From NCBI GenBank assembly GCA_028694875.1, contig JAQVKB010000058.1, positions 1-6,817 on the forward strand: 6,817 nucleotides of DNA, in the 5' to 3' direction. This document shows positions 1 to 5,546 of this stretch, in pieces. The notes beneath the pieces are model-generated. The model had not been told where the DNA came from. It saw only the letters and a list, made by a program, of their open reading frames with translations, and made no database searches. A program made the translations under genes and the position numbers. Source of the stretch: Candidatus Izemoplasmatales bacterium (GTDB taxonomy: Bacteria; Bacillota_I; Bacilli_A; Izemoplasmatales; Hujiaoplasmataceae). The first letter of the stretch is position 1. The number at the start of each line of letters is the position of its first letter.

Positions 1-1266
1 GACAATCGGTCCAATTTCATCCACAACGCGAATTTGCACCGTCTTGGTGGATTGATTTCCACTCGAATCGGTGGCTTCAAAGACGACTTCATATTCCCCG
101 ATGACATATCGGTTGGCGGTGTAGGTGTCAGTCTGTGTATGAATTGGTAATGACGTATCATAATTATCAACTACACTGATGCCTGCGAGAATCTCCGACA
201 CGAGGATGGTTTCATCATATCCAATGACGATTTCCTCGGTTCCCGAAAAAATCGGCGCTTCCTCATCAGACACGCGAATCAATACTTCAAGTGTCTCACA
301 ATTTCCGGAACTGTCTGTCACAGAGAATGTCATCGAATAATCTCCAACCACGTCCGCATTGGCAGAGTAGGTATCTTCTTCAAGTACAATCGCATTGGAG
401 AGATCCCCATCGTAATTATCGCTGGCATGGAGATTGGCTTTCACTTCAGAGACGGTCATCGTTTGGGGATAAGGAATCACCAACATCGACTGTGGTGAAA
501 ATGTGGGCTTCAAGACATCCACAACCGACACGAAGACACTCACAGAGGAATGATTCCCTGAACTATCCGATACTTGGAATACAATTTCATAGGTTCCCAA
601 AGTGTCCATATTCGCGGTATACGAATCCGAAAAGACTTCGATGGAGGATGTCAAATCCCCTTCGACCGCATCATAAGCACTCAAAGAAGATTGAATTTCC
701 GGGATCGAAATTGGGGAATGGACATAAGAGATGACATTCGCTGCTCCACCGAAAACAGGGGACGATGTATCCACAATCGTGCCGGGTTCCCATGTTGTAA
801 AAGCGCTAAATGTGGCGCCTTCCTCCATCATTGTTTGGGAAAGTCCGTTGTTCAGAAAATAGTTGTCTCCCTCCAAAAAGGCAAGCGAGATTCGTTCCGC
901 CGTCAAGGGTACCGTCCATGTGTAACTGAGCGTGAGATAGTCCGGATTGTCGAGAAAATCGTCGTAAATCACATTGTGAGAAGAACTGTTCGCGTCGGCG
1001 TCGTAGTATGTCATCACCACCAAAACTTCTCCTTGCCCAAACCCGCGATGATAATCATCCATGATGGTAAGAGTATAGGTCGCTCCCGGCTTAATCACAA
1101 ACGGATTGGACGAGGAATACCACCCGTTTTCAAGTGAGAACCAATCTTCATTCAGATAATTCTCACCGCCTGGCAAGTAATCCCACGTGGCGGCTTGGAC
1201 CATAGAAGAGCTACCAAGTATCAGGATAACACAGGCCATTAGTACGTAAACTTTTTGTTTCATCAT
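1..1266 (-). CDS. Secreted protein with three tandem DUF5011/HYR-like Ig repeats (C-terminus off the window)
   Basis: The minus-strand frame is open from ATG 1266 to base 1, giving 422 codons with no stop in the window. Start: two adjacent ATGs (1266, 1263) follow AAAGGA (1273-1278); either could be used. Residues 1-28 form a signal peptide (MMKQK, hydrophobic core, cleavage near VQA-A). Residues about 29-165 are an aromatic-rich, probably beta-rich domain I do not recognise. Three repeats of about 84 residues follow (about 168-251, 252-337, 338-420). Each runs from a Pro-containing linker through an Asp-rich loop (DAVEGDL, DNYDGDL, DNYDTSL), a Y-(T/S)-A-N segment, a G-x-Y segment and D-S-S-G-N to V-x-D. 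This is the pattern of bacterial Ig-like surface domains (DUF5011/HYR type). Such repeats usually act as spacers or adhesion modules outside the cell; the actual role here is unknown. The C-terminal anchor, or more repeats, would lie left of the window. The terminator of the upstream gene separates the two. Confidence 0.88.
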   Translation of the reverse strand, partial: MMKQKVYVLMACVILILGSSSMVQAATWDYLPGGENYLNEDWFSLENGWYSSSNPFVIKPGATYTLTIMDDYHRGFGQGEVLVVMTYYDADANSSSHNVIYDDFLDNPDYLTLSYTWTVPLTAERISLAFLEGDNYFLNNGLSQTMMEEGATFSAFTTWEPGTIVDTSSPVFGGAANVISYVHSPISIPEIQSSLSAYDAVEGDLTSSIEVFSDSYTANMDTLGTYEIVFQVSDSSGNHSSVSVFVSVVDVLKPTFSPQSMLVIPYPQTMTVSEVKANLHASDNYDGDLSNAIVLEEDTYSANADVVGDYSMTFSVTDSSGNCETLEVLIRVSDEEAPIFSGTEEIVIGYDETILVSEILAGISVVDNYDTSLPIHTQTDTYTANRYVIGEYEVVFEATDSSGNQSTKTVQIRVVDEIGPIV

Positions 1267-1314
1267 TTCACATCCTTTGTCCTCCATATTACTGACAAAG
1301 TCTGAGTTTCCTCG

Positions 1315-1341
1315 AAAAAAACTCCCCATTTTTTGGGGAGT
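1315..1341 (-). terminator. Rho-independent terminator of the 1346-2245 gene
   Basis: On the minus strand ACTCCCCA and TGGGGAGT form a perfect 8-bp stem (1321-1328 with 1334-1341) around a five-A loop, followed by a run of Ts (1320-1315). It starts four bases after the TAA stop at 1346-1348, so it terminates that gene and insulates the Ig-repeat gene downstream. Confidence 0.92.
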
Positions 1342-1345
1342 GAAC

Positions 1346-2245
1346 TTATTCAATCACAAGAGACGTGGTTTCTTGTTCTTGTACTTTCCGATATAAGTAA
1401 GGTAGTGAGAATGCAACAAACAACAACCCAATCCCCAAGTTTTCCCATAAGACGGGACTGATGCTTGGTTCTTGGTATAACAAGATGACATTATATAATT
1501 CAATGGTATATCCATTCGAACTCAAAATCATCGCCGCGATCGCGTAATTCGCAAACACAACGCCAAATAACGTCGTGAAAAGAATGAGGACTTTGGTTCG
1601 TTTGGTGATGGGACCGCCAAACCAACGATAAAACGCAAAGGAAGAAATCCCAATGATGACGCTCAGCACGCCAACATACCATCCAAACCAGGATACGACA
1701 AGCCATGGAATGGTTCCAATTGCCGCCCCAATCAAGGCACCAATCAAACCCGTAAAGAAGTTCTTTGGTTTTCCGTCTTGTTCTGCTTTGACTTGTTGAA
1801 TCATGCCTTGTTTGCATGCAGGATGAGTTTTCATCCGAATGCCCTCAATCAGAGCATCCGTCACAATACCTTCTGAATCCGAGCACAAAGCGCAATGACT
1901 ATTGGGCTCAAATCCATGTTCACGTAGTGAAGTCGTTAGCCAGTTGATGACTTTGGATATTGGATCCTCTTTCAATTTGCTCGTGGCTCTCCAAACGATG
2001 TGGAGCGTTCTTCCATTGAACATAAATCTTTGGAATTCTTGAGGTTTTTGTTTCAACAAATCCAAAAACCCTTCGAATTGACTTTCGGTTTCTCCTGGGT
2101 GTCTCTCCACTTGAATAAACAGATTGTACATTTGCGGAACCATCAAGGCGCGAACCGTGATATCAAATCCGTTTTGCATCAAATAGATGCTATTATTTTT
2201 GAATTCATAACCTTTGAGTTTTGCATACTTTTGTAATTCGTTCAT
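1346..2245 (-). CDS. Membrane protein with soluble N-terminal domain, Cys/His cluster and four C-terminal helices
   Basis: 299 residues from ATG 2245. I chose this start because AAGGGAG lies six bases upstream (2252-2258); the frame stays open to a TTG at 2311, but that has no good ribosome binding site. Residues 1-110 are soluble, mixed alpha/beta in appearance, and not recognised. C118-x2-C121 and H141-x2-C144 flank a short helix and could bind zinc (inference). After a charged linker come four hydrophobic segments at about 163-183, 187-208, 218-241 and 267-285. The first has a small-residue GxxxGxxxG-like run (GLIGALIGAAIG) of the kind that packs helices. The predicted arrangement is a cytoplasmic N-terminal domain on a four-helix membrane unit. 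It appears monocistronic, with its own terminator. The IS element lies about 95 bases upstream of the start and may have separated it from older control sequence. No convincing -35/-10 pair is visible in the remaining leader. Function unknown. Confidence 0.88.
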   Translation of the reverse strand: MNELQKYAKLKGYEFKNNSIYLMQNGFDITVRALMVPQMYNLFIQVERHPGETESQFEGFLDLLKQKPQEFQRFMFNGRTLHIVWRATSKLKEDPISKVINWLTTSLREHGFEPNSHCALCSDSEGIVTDALIEGIRMKTHPACKQGMIQQVKAEQDGKPKNFFTGLIGALIGAAIGTIPWLVVSWFGWYVGVLSVIIGISSFAFYRWFGGPITKRTKVLILFTTLFGVVFANYAIAAMILSSNGYTIELYNVILLYQEPSISPVLWENLGIGLLFVAFSLPYLYRKVQEQETTSLVIE

Positions 2246-2345
2246 CGTGTTCTCCCTTATTTTGTCGTTTTTGAAAGCAAATATAGGAAAGTATTTGATT
2301 AAATCAGACAAATAATAAAAAGAGCCATATTGGAAGAGATTCTAG

Positions 2346-2360
2346 TATGGTTTTTTTGAT
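2346..2360 (+). repeat. Candidate left terminal inverted repeat of the IS
   Basis: TATGGTTTTTTTGAT matches the reverse complement of 3697-3711 (TAGGGTTAGTTTGAT) at 12 of 15 positions. Allowing a 3-base gap, the match extends outwards into CTAG on both sides. It is T-rich, so part of the match could be compositional. It lacks the 5'-TG start common in IS3 elements. A weaker alternative left end is at 2373-2386 (10 of 14). Confidence 0.5.
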
Positions 2361-2365
2361 ATAAT
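2357..2365 (+). promoter_or_regulatory. Extended -10 promoter of the IS transposase genes
   Basis: TGATATAAT is a perfect extended -10 (TGnTATAAT), just inside or overlapping the left inverted repeat. No good -35 sits 17 bases upstream (AGATTC), which the extended -10 may compensate for. Transcription would begin near 2372, leaving a leader of about 100 bases that contains the hairpin at 2396-2429. Confidence 0.6.
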
Positions 2366-2395
2366 TTTGATTTAGGATTGTTTTTAAGTCTTTTG

Positions 2396-2429
2396 GCTTT
2401 TTGGGGTAACGAAGTTATCCACAAAAAGC
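2396..2429 (+). other. Long leader hairpin containing a perfect DnaA-box 9-mer
   Basis: GCTTTTTG (2396-2403) and GGGTAAC (2404-2410) pair with GTTATCC (2414-2420) and CAAAAAGC (2422-2429). This gives 15 pairs, counting one G-T, with a single bulged A2421 and a GAA loop. TTATCCACA at 2415-2423 is identical to the strong DnaA-box consensus. The hairpin lies in the orfA leader, 41 bases before the start codon. It could shape mRNA folding or limit read-through into the transposase. The DnaA box could bind the replication initiator when double-stranded. Both roles are inference. Confidence 0.55.
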
Positions 2430-2470
2430 AATTGAGCCGCTTGAAAAAAGTACGATTTTAGGAGGAAAGG

Positions 2471-2830
2471 ATGAAGGAAAGGAAGACCCAAAAGCATAAG
2501 AAATTCAGCATCGAAGAAAAGAATCAGATTGTAGTATTGTATCTAGACAAACATATGAGGATGATCGATATTGTAAGATTATACGAAATCCCGCACGAAT
2601 CAATGTTAAAGAGATGGGTGAATCAATTTCGGGAATTCGGCACTTGTGTTGATCGCCGTGGCAAGGGACCACTTCGAGAAGGTGTCAAGCGAGGCAGGCC
2701 GAAAAAACACATGATACCCTTGGAAGAGATGAGCAAGAAAGATCTGATTGAGAAAGTGAGGATGTATGAGGATATAAAAAAATCCCTGGCCTGCCTCATG
2801 AACCAACCACGAAGCAAGAATATCAAGTGA
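2471..2830 (+). CDS. IS3-family transposase OrfA (helix-turn-helix DNA-binding subunit)
   Basis: 119 residues. The start is fixed by a strong AGGAGG (2460-2465) five bases before ATG 2471. Residues about 10-50 form an IS3-type helix-turn-helix (KFSIEEKNQ, then the segment around MIDIVRLYEIPHESMLKRW), which recognises the element's ends. A basic RGRPKK segment (about 75-80) follows, then a charged amphipathic helix with leucine-zipper character (about 83-106), the usual multimerisation region. The ORF stops at TGA 2828-2830, overlapping the orfB GTG by four bases (GTGA). OrfA alone normally acts as a regulator of transposition. A -1 slip at 2776-2782 joins its first 104 residues to OrfB. Confidence 0.93.
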   Translation: MKERKTQKHKKFSIEEKNQIVVLYLDKHMRMIDIVRLYEIPHESMLKRWVNQFREFGTCVDRRGKGPLREGVKRGRPKKHMIPLEEMSKKDLIEKVRMYEDIKKSLACLMNQPRSKNIK

Positions 2831-2937
2831 TAGATATGCTTAAAGGGCTATATTCGGTGCAATTACTCTGCAAGACACTAGGTTGTTCAAGAAGCGGATA
2901 TTATGACTGGATAGCATTGGGCAGGCCTCAATACAAA
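2691..2937 (+). repeat. GC-rich complementary segments around the frameshift site
   Basis: GGCCTGCCTC (2788-2797) begins five bases after the slippery run. It is the exact reverse complement of GAGGCAGGCC (2691-2700). Its core GGCCTGCC also pairs with GGCAGGCC (2930-2937), plus a G-T pair at 2929. The middle segment therefore has one partner upstream and another about 134 bases downstream and could switch between them as ribosomes pass. The upstream and downstream copies both encode Gly-Arg-Pro, so part of the likeness might be coding coincidence. Confidence 0.5.
2776..2782 (+). promoter_or_regulatory. Programmed -1 frameshift site (A AAA AAA)
   Basis: In the orfA frame the sequence reads ATA AAA AAA TCC, a canonical X-XXY-YYZ heptamer. 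A -1 slip moves into the orfB frame, which is open from 2770 through 3684, and yields an OrfAB fusion of about 404 residues. A Shine-Dalgarno-like GTGAGGA (2756-2762) lies 13 bases upstream, and complementary GC-rich sequence starts five bases downstream. Both are the kinds of elements that stimulate -1 slippage in dnaX and IS3-family elements. Confidence 0.8.
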
Positions 2938-3684
2938 GCGTTTGACCAAACCATCAACGATCTCGTTATGGAGATGTATCGCCTCGATGATAGGTGGGGA
3001 ATCAGATCCATCAGAATGCAAATAAAAACGGCATACGGTCTATGCCTCAAGAACGCAACCGTATACCGCTACATGCGGATCAATGGAGTTCAGTCCATTG
3101 TCCGTAGGAAGATCCATGCATATCCGAAGGTTGACCACCATGACATACCGAATCTCCTACACAGAGATTTTACCACAGATTCATCAAATCGGAAATGGTC
3201 AATCGACATCACGTATCTATTCTGTAGAGACGGGTTGAGTTATCTGTGTGCCATTAAAGACATGCATGACAAGTCGATTGTGTCTTGGAAGATTTCCCGA
3301 TTCATCGACCATAAGCTCGTCTTGGATACGTTAGATCAAGCCATCGAATCAGTGCCTTATGAACAGCGCCAGGAACTGATCCTTCATTCTGATCAGGGAT
3401 GGCATTTCACCCATCCCGCATACAAACAAAGACTGAGGGACAATGGTATCATTCAATCCATCTCTGCCAAAGGCAGCAGCGTCGATAACTCTCCGATAGA
3501 ATCGTTTTTTAGTTCTCTCAAGACCGAATGTATCTATTTGCACAAGAATCTCTATCTAAAATATCTGGAAACTATTGTCAAAGAATACATGTTCTATTAC
3601 AATAACCAGCGACTTCAGGAAAAAATAAAAGAACTCGCTCCCTTACGCTATCGGGAACAAGTTCTTTCAGCTCTTTTTATTTAG
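2827..3684 (+). CDS. IS3-family transposase OrfB (DDE integrase domain)
   Basis: 285 residues counted from GTG 2827. It is probably made mainly as the C-terminal part of the OrfAB fusion, since no good ribosome binding site precedes the GTG. Residues about 15-30 (CSRSGYYDW) and 40-90 (GIRSIRMQI, VYRYMRINGV) are the usual IS3 OrfB N-terminal helical region (HTH_21 type). The RNase-H-like integrase core has the catalytic triad D127 (WSIDITY), D189 (HSDQGWHFT) and E225 (NSPIESFFSSLKTE). D189 and E225 are separated by 35 residues, the D,D(35)E spacing of the family. The C-terminus has the typical YYNNQRLQ segment and ends 27 bases before the right inverted repeat. The fusion would excise the element through a circular intermediate, as in other IS3 members. 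No residue appears damaged. Confidence 0.95.
   Translation: MIDMLKGLYSVQLLCKTLGCSRSGYYDWIALGRPQYKAFDQTINDLVMEMYRLDDRWGIRSIRMQIKTAYGLCLKNATVYRYMRINGVQSIVRRKIHAYPKVDHHDIPNLLHRDFTTDSSNRKWSIDITYLFCRDGLSYLCAIKDMHDKSIVSWKISRFIDHKLVLDTLDQAIESVPYEQRQELILHSDQGWHFTHPAYKQRLRDNGIIQSISAKGSSVDNSPIESFFSSLKTECIYLHKNLYLKYLETIVKEYMFYYNNQRLQEKIKELAPLRYREQVLSALFI
3620..3667 (-). terminator. Candidate terminator at the IS right end, acting against read-in from the barnase-like gene
   Basis: AAAGAACT (3628-3635) pairs with AGTTCTTT (3660-3667) and CCC (3640-3642) with GGG (3653-3655) across a symmetric four-base internal loop. In the minus direction the stem is followed by TATTTTTT (3627-3620), which resembles an intrinsic terminator. 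In the plus direction a weaker T-rich tract (CTCTTTTTATTT) follows. It overlaps the end of orfB, so coding constraint also applies. The minus-strand gene ending at 3719 has no other visible terminator. Confidence 0.45.
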
Positions 3685-3696
3685 TTGTCCGTATTA

Positions 3697-3711
3697 ATCA
3701 AACTAACCCTA
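3697..3711 (-). repeat. Candidate right terminal inverted repeat of the IS
   Basis: This is the partner of 2346-2360. It lies 12 bases after the orfB stop, the usual place for an IS3-family right end, and its outer edge (CCCTAGT) is seven to ten bases from the stop codon of the neighbouring minus-strand gene. Confidence 0.5.
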
Positions 3712-3718
3712 GTGATAC

Positions 3719-4429
3719 TTATTTGTTATTATTTTTGGCGAAAACCAAATTCCATTTAGCCTTCATAAATAGCCAAAGGCGTTTCAATTTTCTTTCAAAC
3801 CAAACCGTTGGAACCCCACATGAAATCACGATCGTCCTCGTGATGATGACACCATCGTGCTTCATATCATGAAGCGTCCAATCTCGTGATCGAAATGCTT
3901 CATAAGAAAACCAAGAAATGAAGGCGGTGTATAGAACAAGGACAACCCACCAACGGATTGAATCTTGTTGGATTTCCCACATTGTTACTTTCGAGAATGT
4001 GGTGTAGTGGTCATTTGTTACAAAGACTTCGTCTCCATTCGCAGTATAGACCAAACGGGATGCTCCCCTGTTCGATGTATTGATGACTTCCTCGCGATTG
4101 AAATAAATATCACATTCACGAAGATTGATGTTCCTGGTCAAATTAATAATCTCGCCTTCGTAACGAAATACATCCCCGCCGATATTATATCCATATTCCA
4201 CCGCGATATAATAAGAAGCAAACACGTCAACCGCTTCCGATTTCGTCACAAAGTTATCCGGAAGTTCATCAAACTTCATAATGTAAAGCGCAACATCATC
4301 AACGGAATCGTATGTATCCCCTTTGGTAACCGTAACCCTTGAAGAAAATGGCATGATGAAAAGAATAACAAGCAGAATGAGAAAAATGGATTGAATGCCA
4401 ACACGATACTGCCGTATCCAACGATTCAT
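3719..4429 (-). CDS. Membrane-anchored barnase-like ribonuclease
   Basis: 236 residues from ATG 4429, chosen because GAGGTG (4434-4439) sits just upstream; ATGs at 4441 and 4444 have no ribosome binding site. A basic N-terminus (RWIRQYR) precedes a hydrophobic helix (11-30). Residues about 39-149 align with barnase: LPDNFVTKSEA, IGGDVF, LRECDIYF, SRLVYT and DHYTTFSKV correspond to LPDNYITKSEA, IGGDIF, WREADINY, DRILYS and DHYQTFTKI. Barnase K27, E73, R83, R87 and H102 correspond to K63, E105, R121, R125 and H141, so the general base, general acid and phosphate-binding residues all appear present. A second hydrophobic helix (160-178) follows, then a basic tail with a weaker hydrophobic stretch (193-211). 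By positive-inside logic the RNase domain faces outside. It would cleave RNA at the cell surface, perhaps for nucleotide scavenging or against competitors (inference). The guanine-binding loop (FSNREG in barnase) is FRYEG here. No barstar-like gene is seen nearby. Confidence 0.85.
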   Translation of the reverse strand: MNRWIRQYRVGIQSIFLILLVILFIMPFSSRVTVTKGDTYDSVDDVALYIMKFDELPDNFVTKSEAVDVFASYYIAVEYGYNIGGDVFRYEGEIINLTRNINLRECDIYFNREEVINTSNRGASRLVYTANGDEVFVTNDHYTTFSKVTMWEIQQDSIRWWVVLVLYTAFISWFSYEAFRSRDWTLHDMKHDGVIITRTIVISCGVPTVWFERKLKRLWLFMKAKWNLVFAKNNNK

Positions 4430-4444
4430 AGGACACCTCATCAT

Positions 4445-4468
4445 TCATGTGACGAAACGTCATCATGA
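4445..4468 (-). promoter_or_regulatory. Dyad/hairpin in the leader of the barnase-like gene
   Basis: TCATG-TGACG (4445-4454) and CGTCA-T-CATGA (4458-4468) are inverted repeats of ten base pairs with one bulged base and a three-base loop. It lies between the predicted transcription start (about 4488) and the ribosome binding site (4434-4439). It could be a repressor operator or an RNA hairpin affecting translation or stability. Confidence 0.5.
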
Positions 4469-4494
4469 AAGTCATATTCGCGTAGAACATATTC

Positions 4495-4503
4495 ATTATA
4501 TCA
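4495..4503 (-). promoter_or_regulatory. Extended -10 promoter of the barnase-like gene
   Basis: The minus strand reads TGATATAAT, a perfect extended -10. The candidate -35 at 17 bases (TTCTAT) is weak. It lies downstream of the terminator at 4554-4576, so the RNase gene probably has its own promoter, giving a leader of about 60 bases that includes the dyad at 4445-4468. Confidence 0.65.
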
Positions 4504-4553
4504 TTGTCACGCGGTGGATAGAAAGCGAAAATCAAGATTTATGAAAATGTAAG

Positions 4554-4576
4554 AAAAAAACCGCCCTTAGGCGGCT
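4554..4576 (-). terminator. Rho-independent terminator after the 4579-5484 gene
   Basis: On the minus strand AGCCGCC and GGCGGTT form a seven-pair stem (4576-4570 with 4565-4559, one G-T pair) around TAAG, followed by a run of Ts (4560-4554). It begins two bases after the TAA stop and closes the upstream operon. Confidence 0.9.
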
Positions 4577-4578
4577 AC

Positions 4579-5484
4579 TTACTTGAACGGAGTAGCGAGC
4601 ATCAAAATTCCAATAATCATCGATAGGAAATTTGCCAAGATCGCATACGGAATGGGTTTGAACCATTTCCTTTCCTTGAATAGCTTTTGAAATGCAATCA
4701 TTTCAATGATGAAAACCACAAATTCACCAAGGATCAGGACAAAGAAATATCCAAAAATACTCATTAACCCATAGAATCCATACCACAAAAGAAGGTTCAA
4801 TACGATTTGTGTTGCTAAATTCACATACAATGCAACTTTGTATGTATGCTTCTCACGATATCCCACAAGATACAACAGCCCAAGTTCAATCAACAATGTG
4901 AGTACTACCGCAATCGCCGTATTGACGAGAACTTGCCAAACAGGCAAGGTTTCATGAGCGTCCGCTTCATTTGCATCGAGAACACCAGAAATATAATCTT
5001 CGGGTTCCATCGATAGATTGGAAACATCGAAGGTAAATGTCGCATTGAACAGCGTTCTTGTCATCACATCACTGATAATAATCCCGTTCTCCGTCACAAT
5101 CGCGATGCGGAATACTTCTGGTGGCGCAAAATATCCGATGTAAAATTCATTCTCGTTTTCCGTCGTTCGAATCGTGTGAGGAATTTGAGAATATAACGTA
5201 TACGACGCATAATGGTCTTCAGTACAATATCCGTTTAGTTCCTCAGGAAACGTGTCGGTATAGTAATACACATCAATCTGTTCTTCGACTTCTTCTGCAG
5301 TCAATACCAAAGGACATGTATCTTTTTCGACTAACAAATCAAAATAATAGGGTTCCTCCACACCAATGATGGTAATATATGCCGTCGGCTTCGGCCCCAT
5401 ATCGGCGGATACGGAAGGAATGAGAAATCCAACCAATACCGCCAAAAAAAGCAAAACACCTATTTTATTACGAATTGGATTCAT
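4579..5484 (-). CDS. Signal-peptide protein with DMGPKP motif, ectodomain and four C-terminal membrane helices
   Basis: 301 residues. GAGGTGA (5491-5497) six bases upstream fixes ATG 5484. A signal peptide (1-27, cleavage near VSA-D) exposes an N-terminal DMGPKPT motif. I recall similar motifs at the mature N-terminus of uncharacterised Gram-positive envelope proteins, but this is memory, not a search. Residues 28-184 form a mainly beta-rich ectodomain with only two cysteines, C57 and C87, which could form a disulphide. Four hydrophobic segments follow at about 185-207, 217-236, 238-262 and 278-297, with acidic residues inside or near them (E200, E254, E261). It follows the 5547-6248 gene by 62 bases with no clear promoter between them, so co-transcription is likely, and it is closed by a strong terminator. 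The layout of an ectodomain plus a helical bundle suggests sensing, assembly or transport, but no function can be assigned. Confidence 0.88.
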   Translation of the reverse strand: MNPIRNKIGVLLFLAVLVGFLIPSVSADMGPKPTAYITIIGVEEPYYFDLLVEKDTCPLVLTAEEVEEQIDVYYYTDTFPEELNGYCTEDHYASYTLYSQIPHTIRTTENENEFYIGYFAPPEVFRIAIVTENGIIISDVMTRTLFNATFTFDVSNLSMEPEDYISGVLDANEADAHETLPVWQVLVNTAIAVVLTLLIELGLLYLVGYREKHTYKVALYVNLATQIVLNLLLWYGFYGLMSIFGYFFVLILGEFVVFIIEMIAFQKLFKERKWFKPIPYAILANFLSMIIGILMLATPFK

Positions 5485-5546
5485 CGAACTTCACCTCATT
5501 TGATTTCCAATATATCTCTCTTTTTTGACAAAACCGTGACAGAATT

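Larger units (their letters stand above)
2341..3713 (+). mobile_element. IS3-family insertion sequence, apparently complete
   Basis: About 1.37 kb with the standard IS3 layout: orfA (helix-turn-helix), overlapping orfB (DDE integrase) in the -1 frame, a slippery A7 run before the overlap, and short imperfect inverted repeats just outside the genes. Both ORFs are full length with no internal stops and all catalytic residues, so the element could be active. It is transcribed opposite to every neighbouring gene. The exact ends are uncertain by a few bases. With ends at 2341 and 3713 the flanks are GAT (2338-2340) and GAT (3714-3716), which could be a 3-bp target duplication, but three bases can match by chance. 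The right end lies only a few bases from the stop codon of the barnase-like gene. Confidence 0.85.

Noticed and set aside
291..1137. Plus-strand open frames at 291-734 and 574-1137
   Set aside because: They overlap the minus-strand Ig-repeat gene, whose product shows clear signal peptide and repeat structure. The plus-strand products are low-complexity basic sequence without ribosome binding sites.
1286..1291. TAATAT as a -10 for the Ig-repeat gene
   Set aside because: There is no acceptable -35 or extended -10, and it lies too close to the ribosome binding site to be confident.
2246..2311. TTG start at 2311 adding 22 residues to the 1346-2245 gene
   Set aside because: The ATG at 2245 has a strong, well-spaced AAGGGAG, while the TTG has none. 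The added residues look like translated leader.
2373..2386. Alternative IS left inverted repeat
   Set aside because: It matches the right end at only 10 of 14 positions and would exclude the -10 promoter from the element; kept only as a fallback.
2828..2830. TGA read as tryptophan (Mycoplasma code)
   Set aside because: No called gene has an in-frame TGA, Trp is TGG throughout, and reading through this TGA meets a TAG at once. The overlap is explained by standard IS3 frameshifting.
3965..4535. Open frames opposite or overlapping the barnase-like gene (3965-4342 plus, 4299-4535 minus)
   Set aside because: The barnase homology fixes the real frame. The 4299-4535 frame overlaps the gene start in another phase and has no ribosome binding site.
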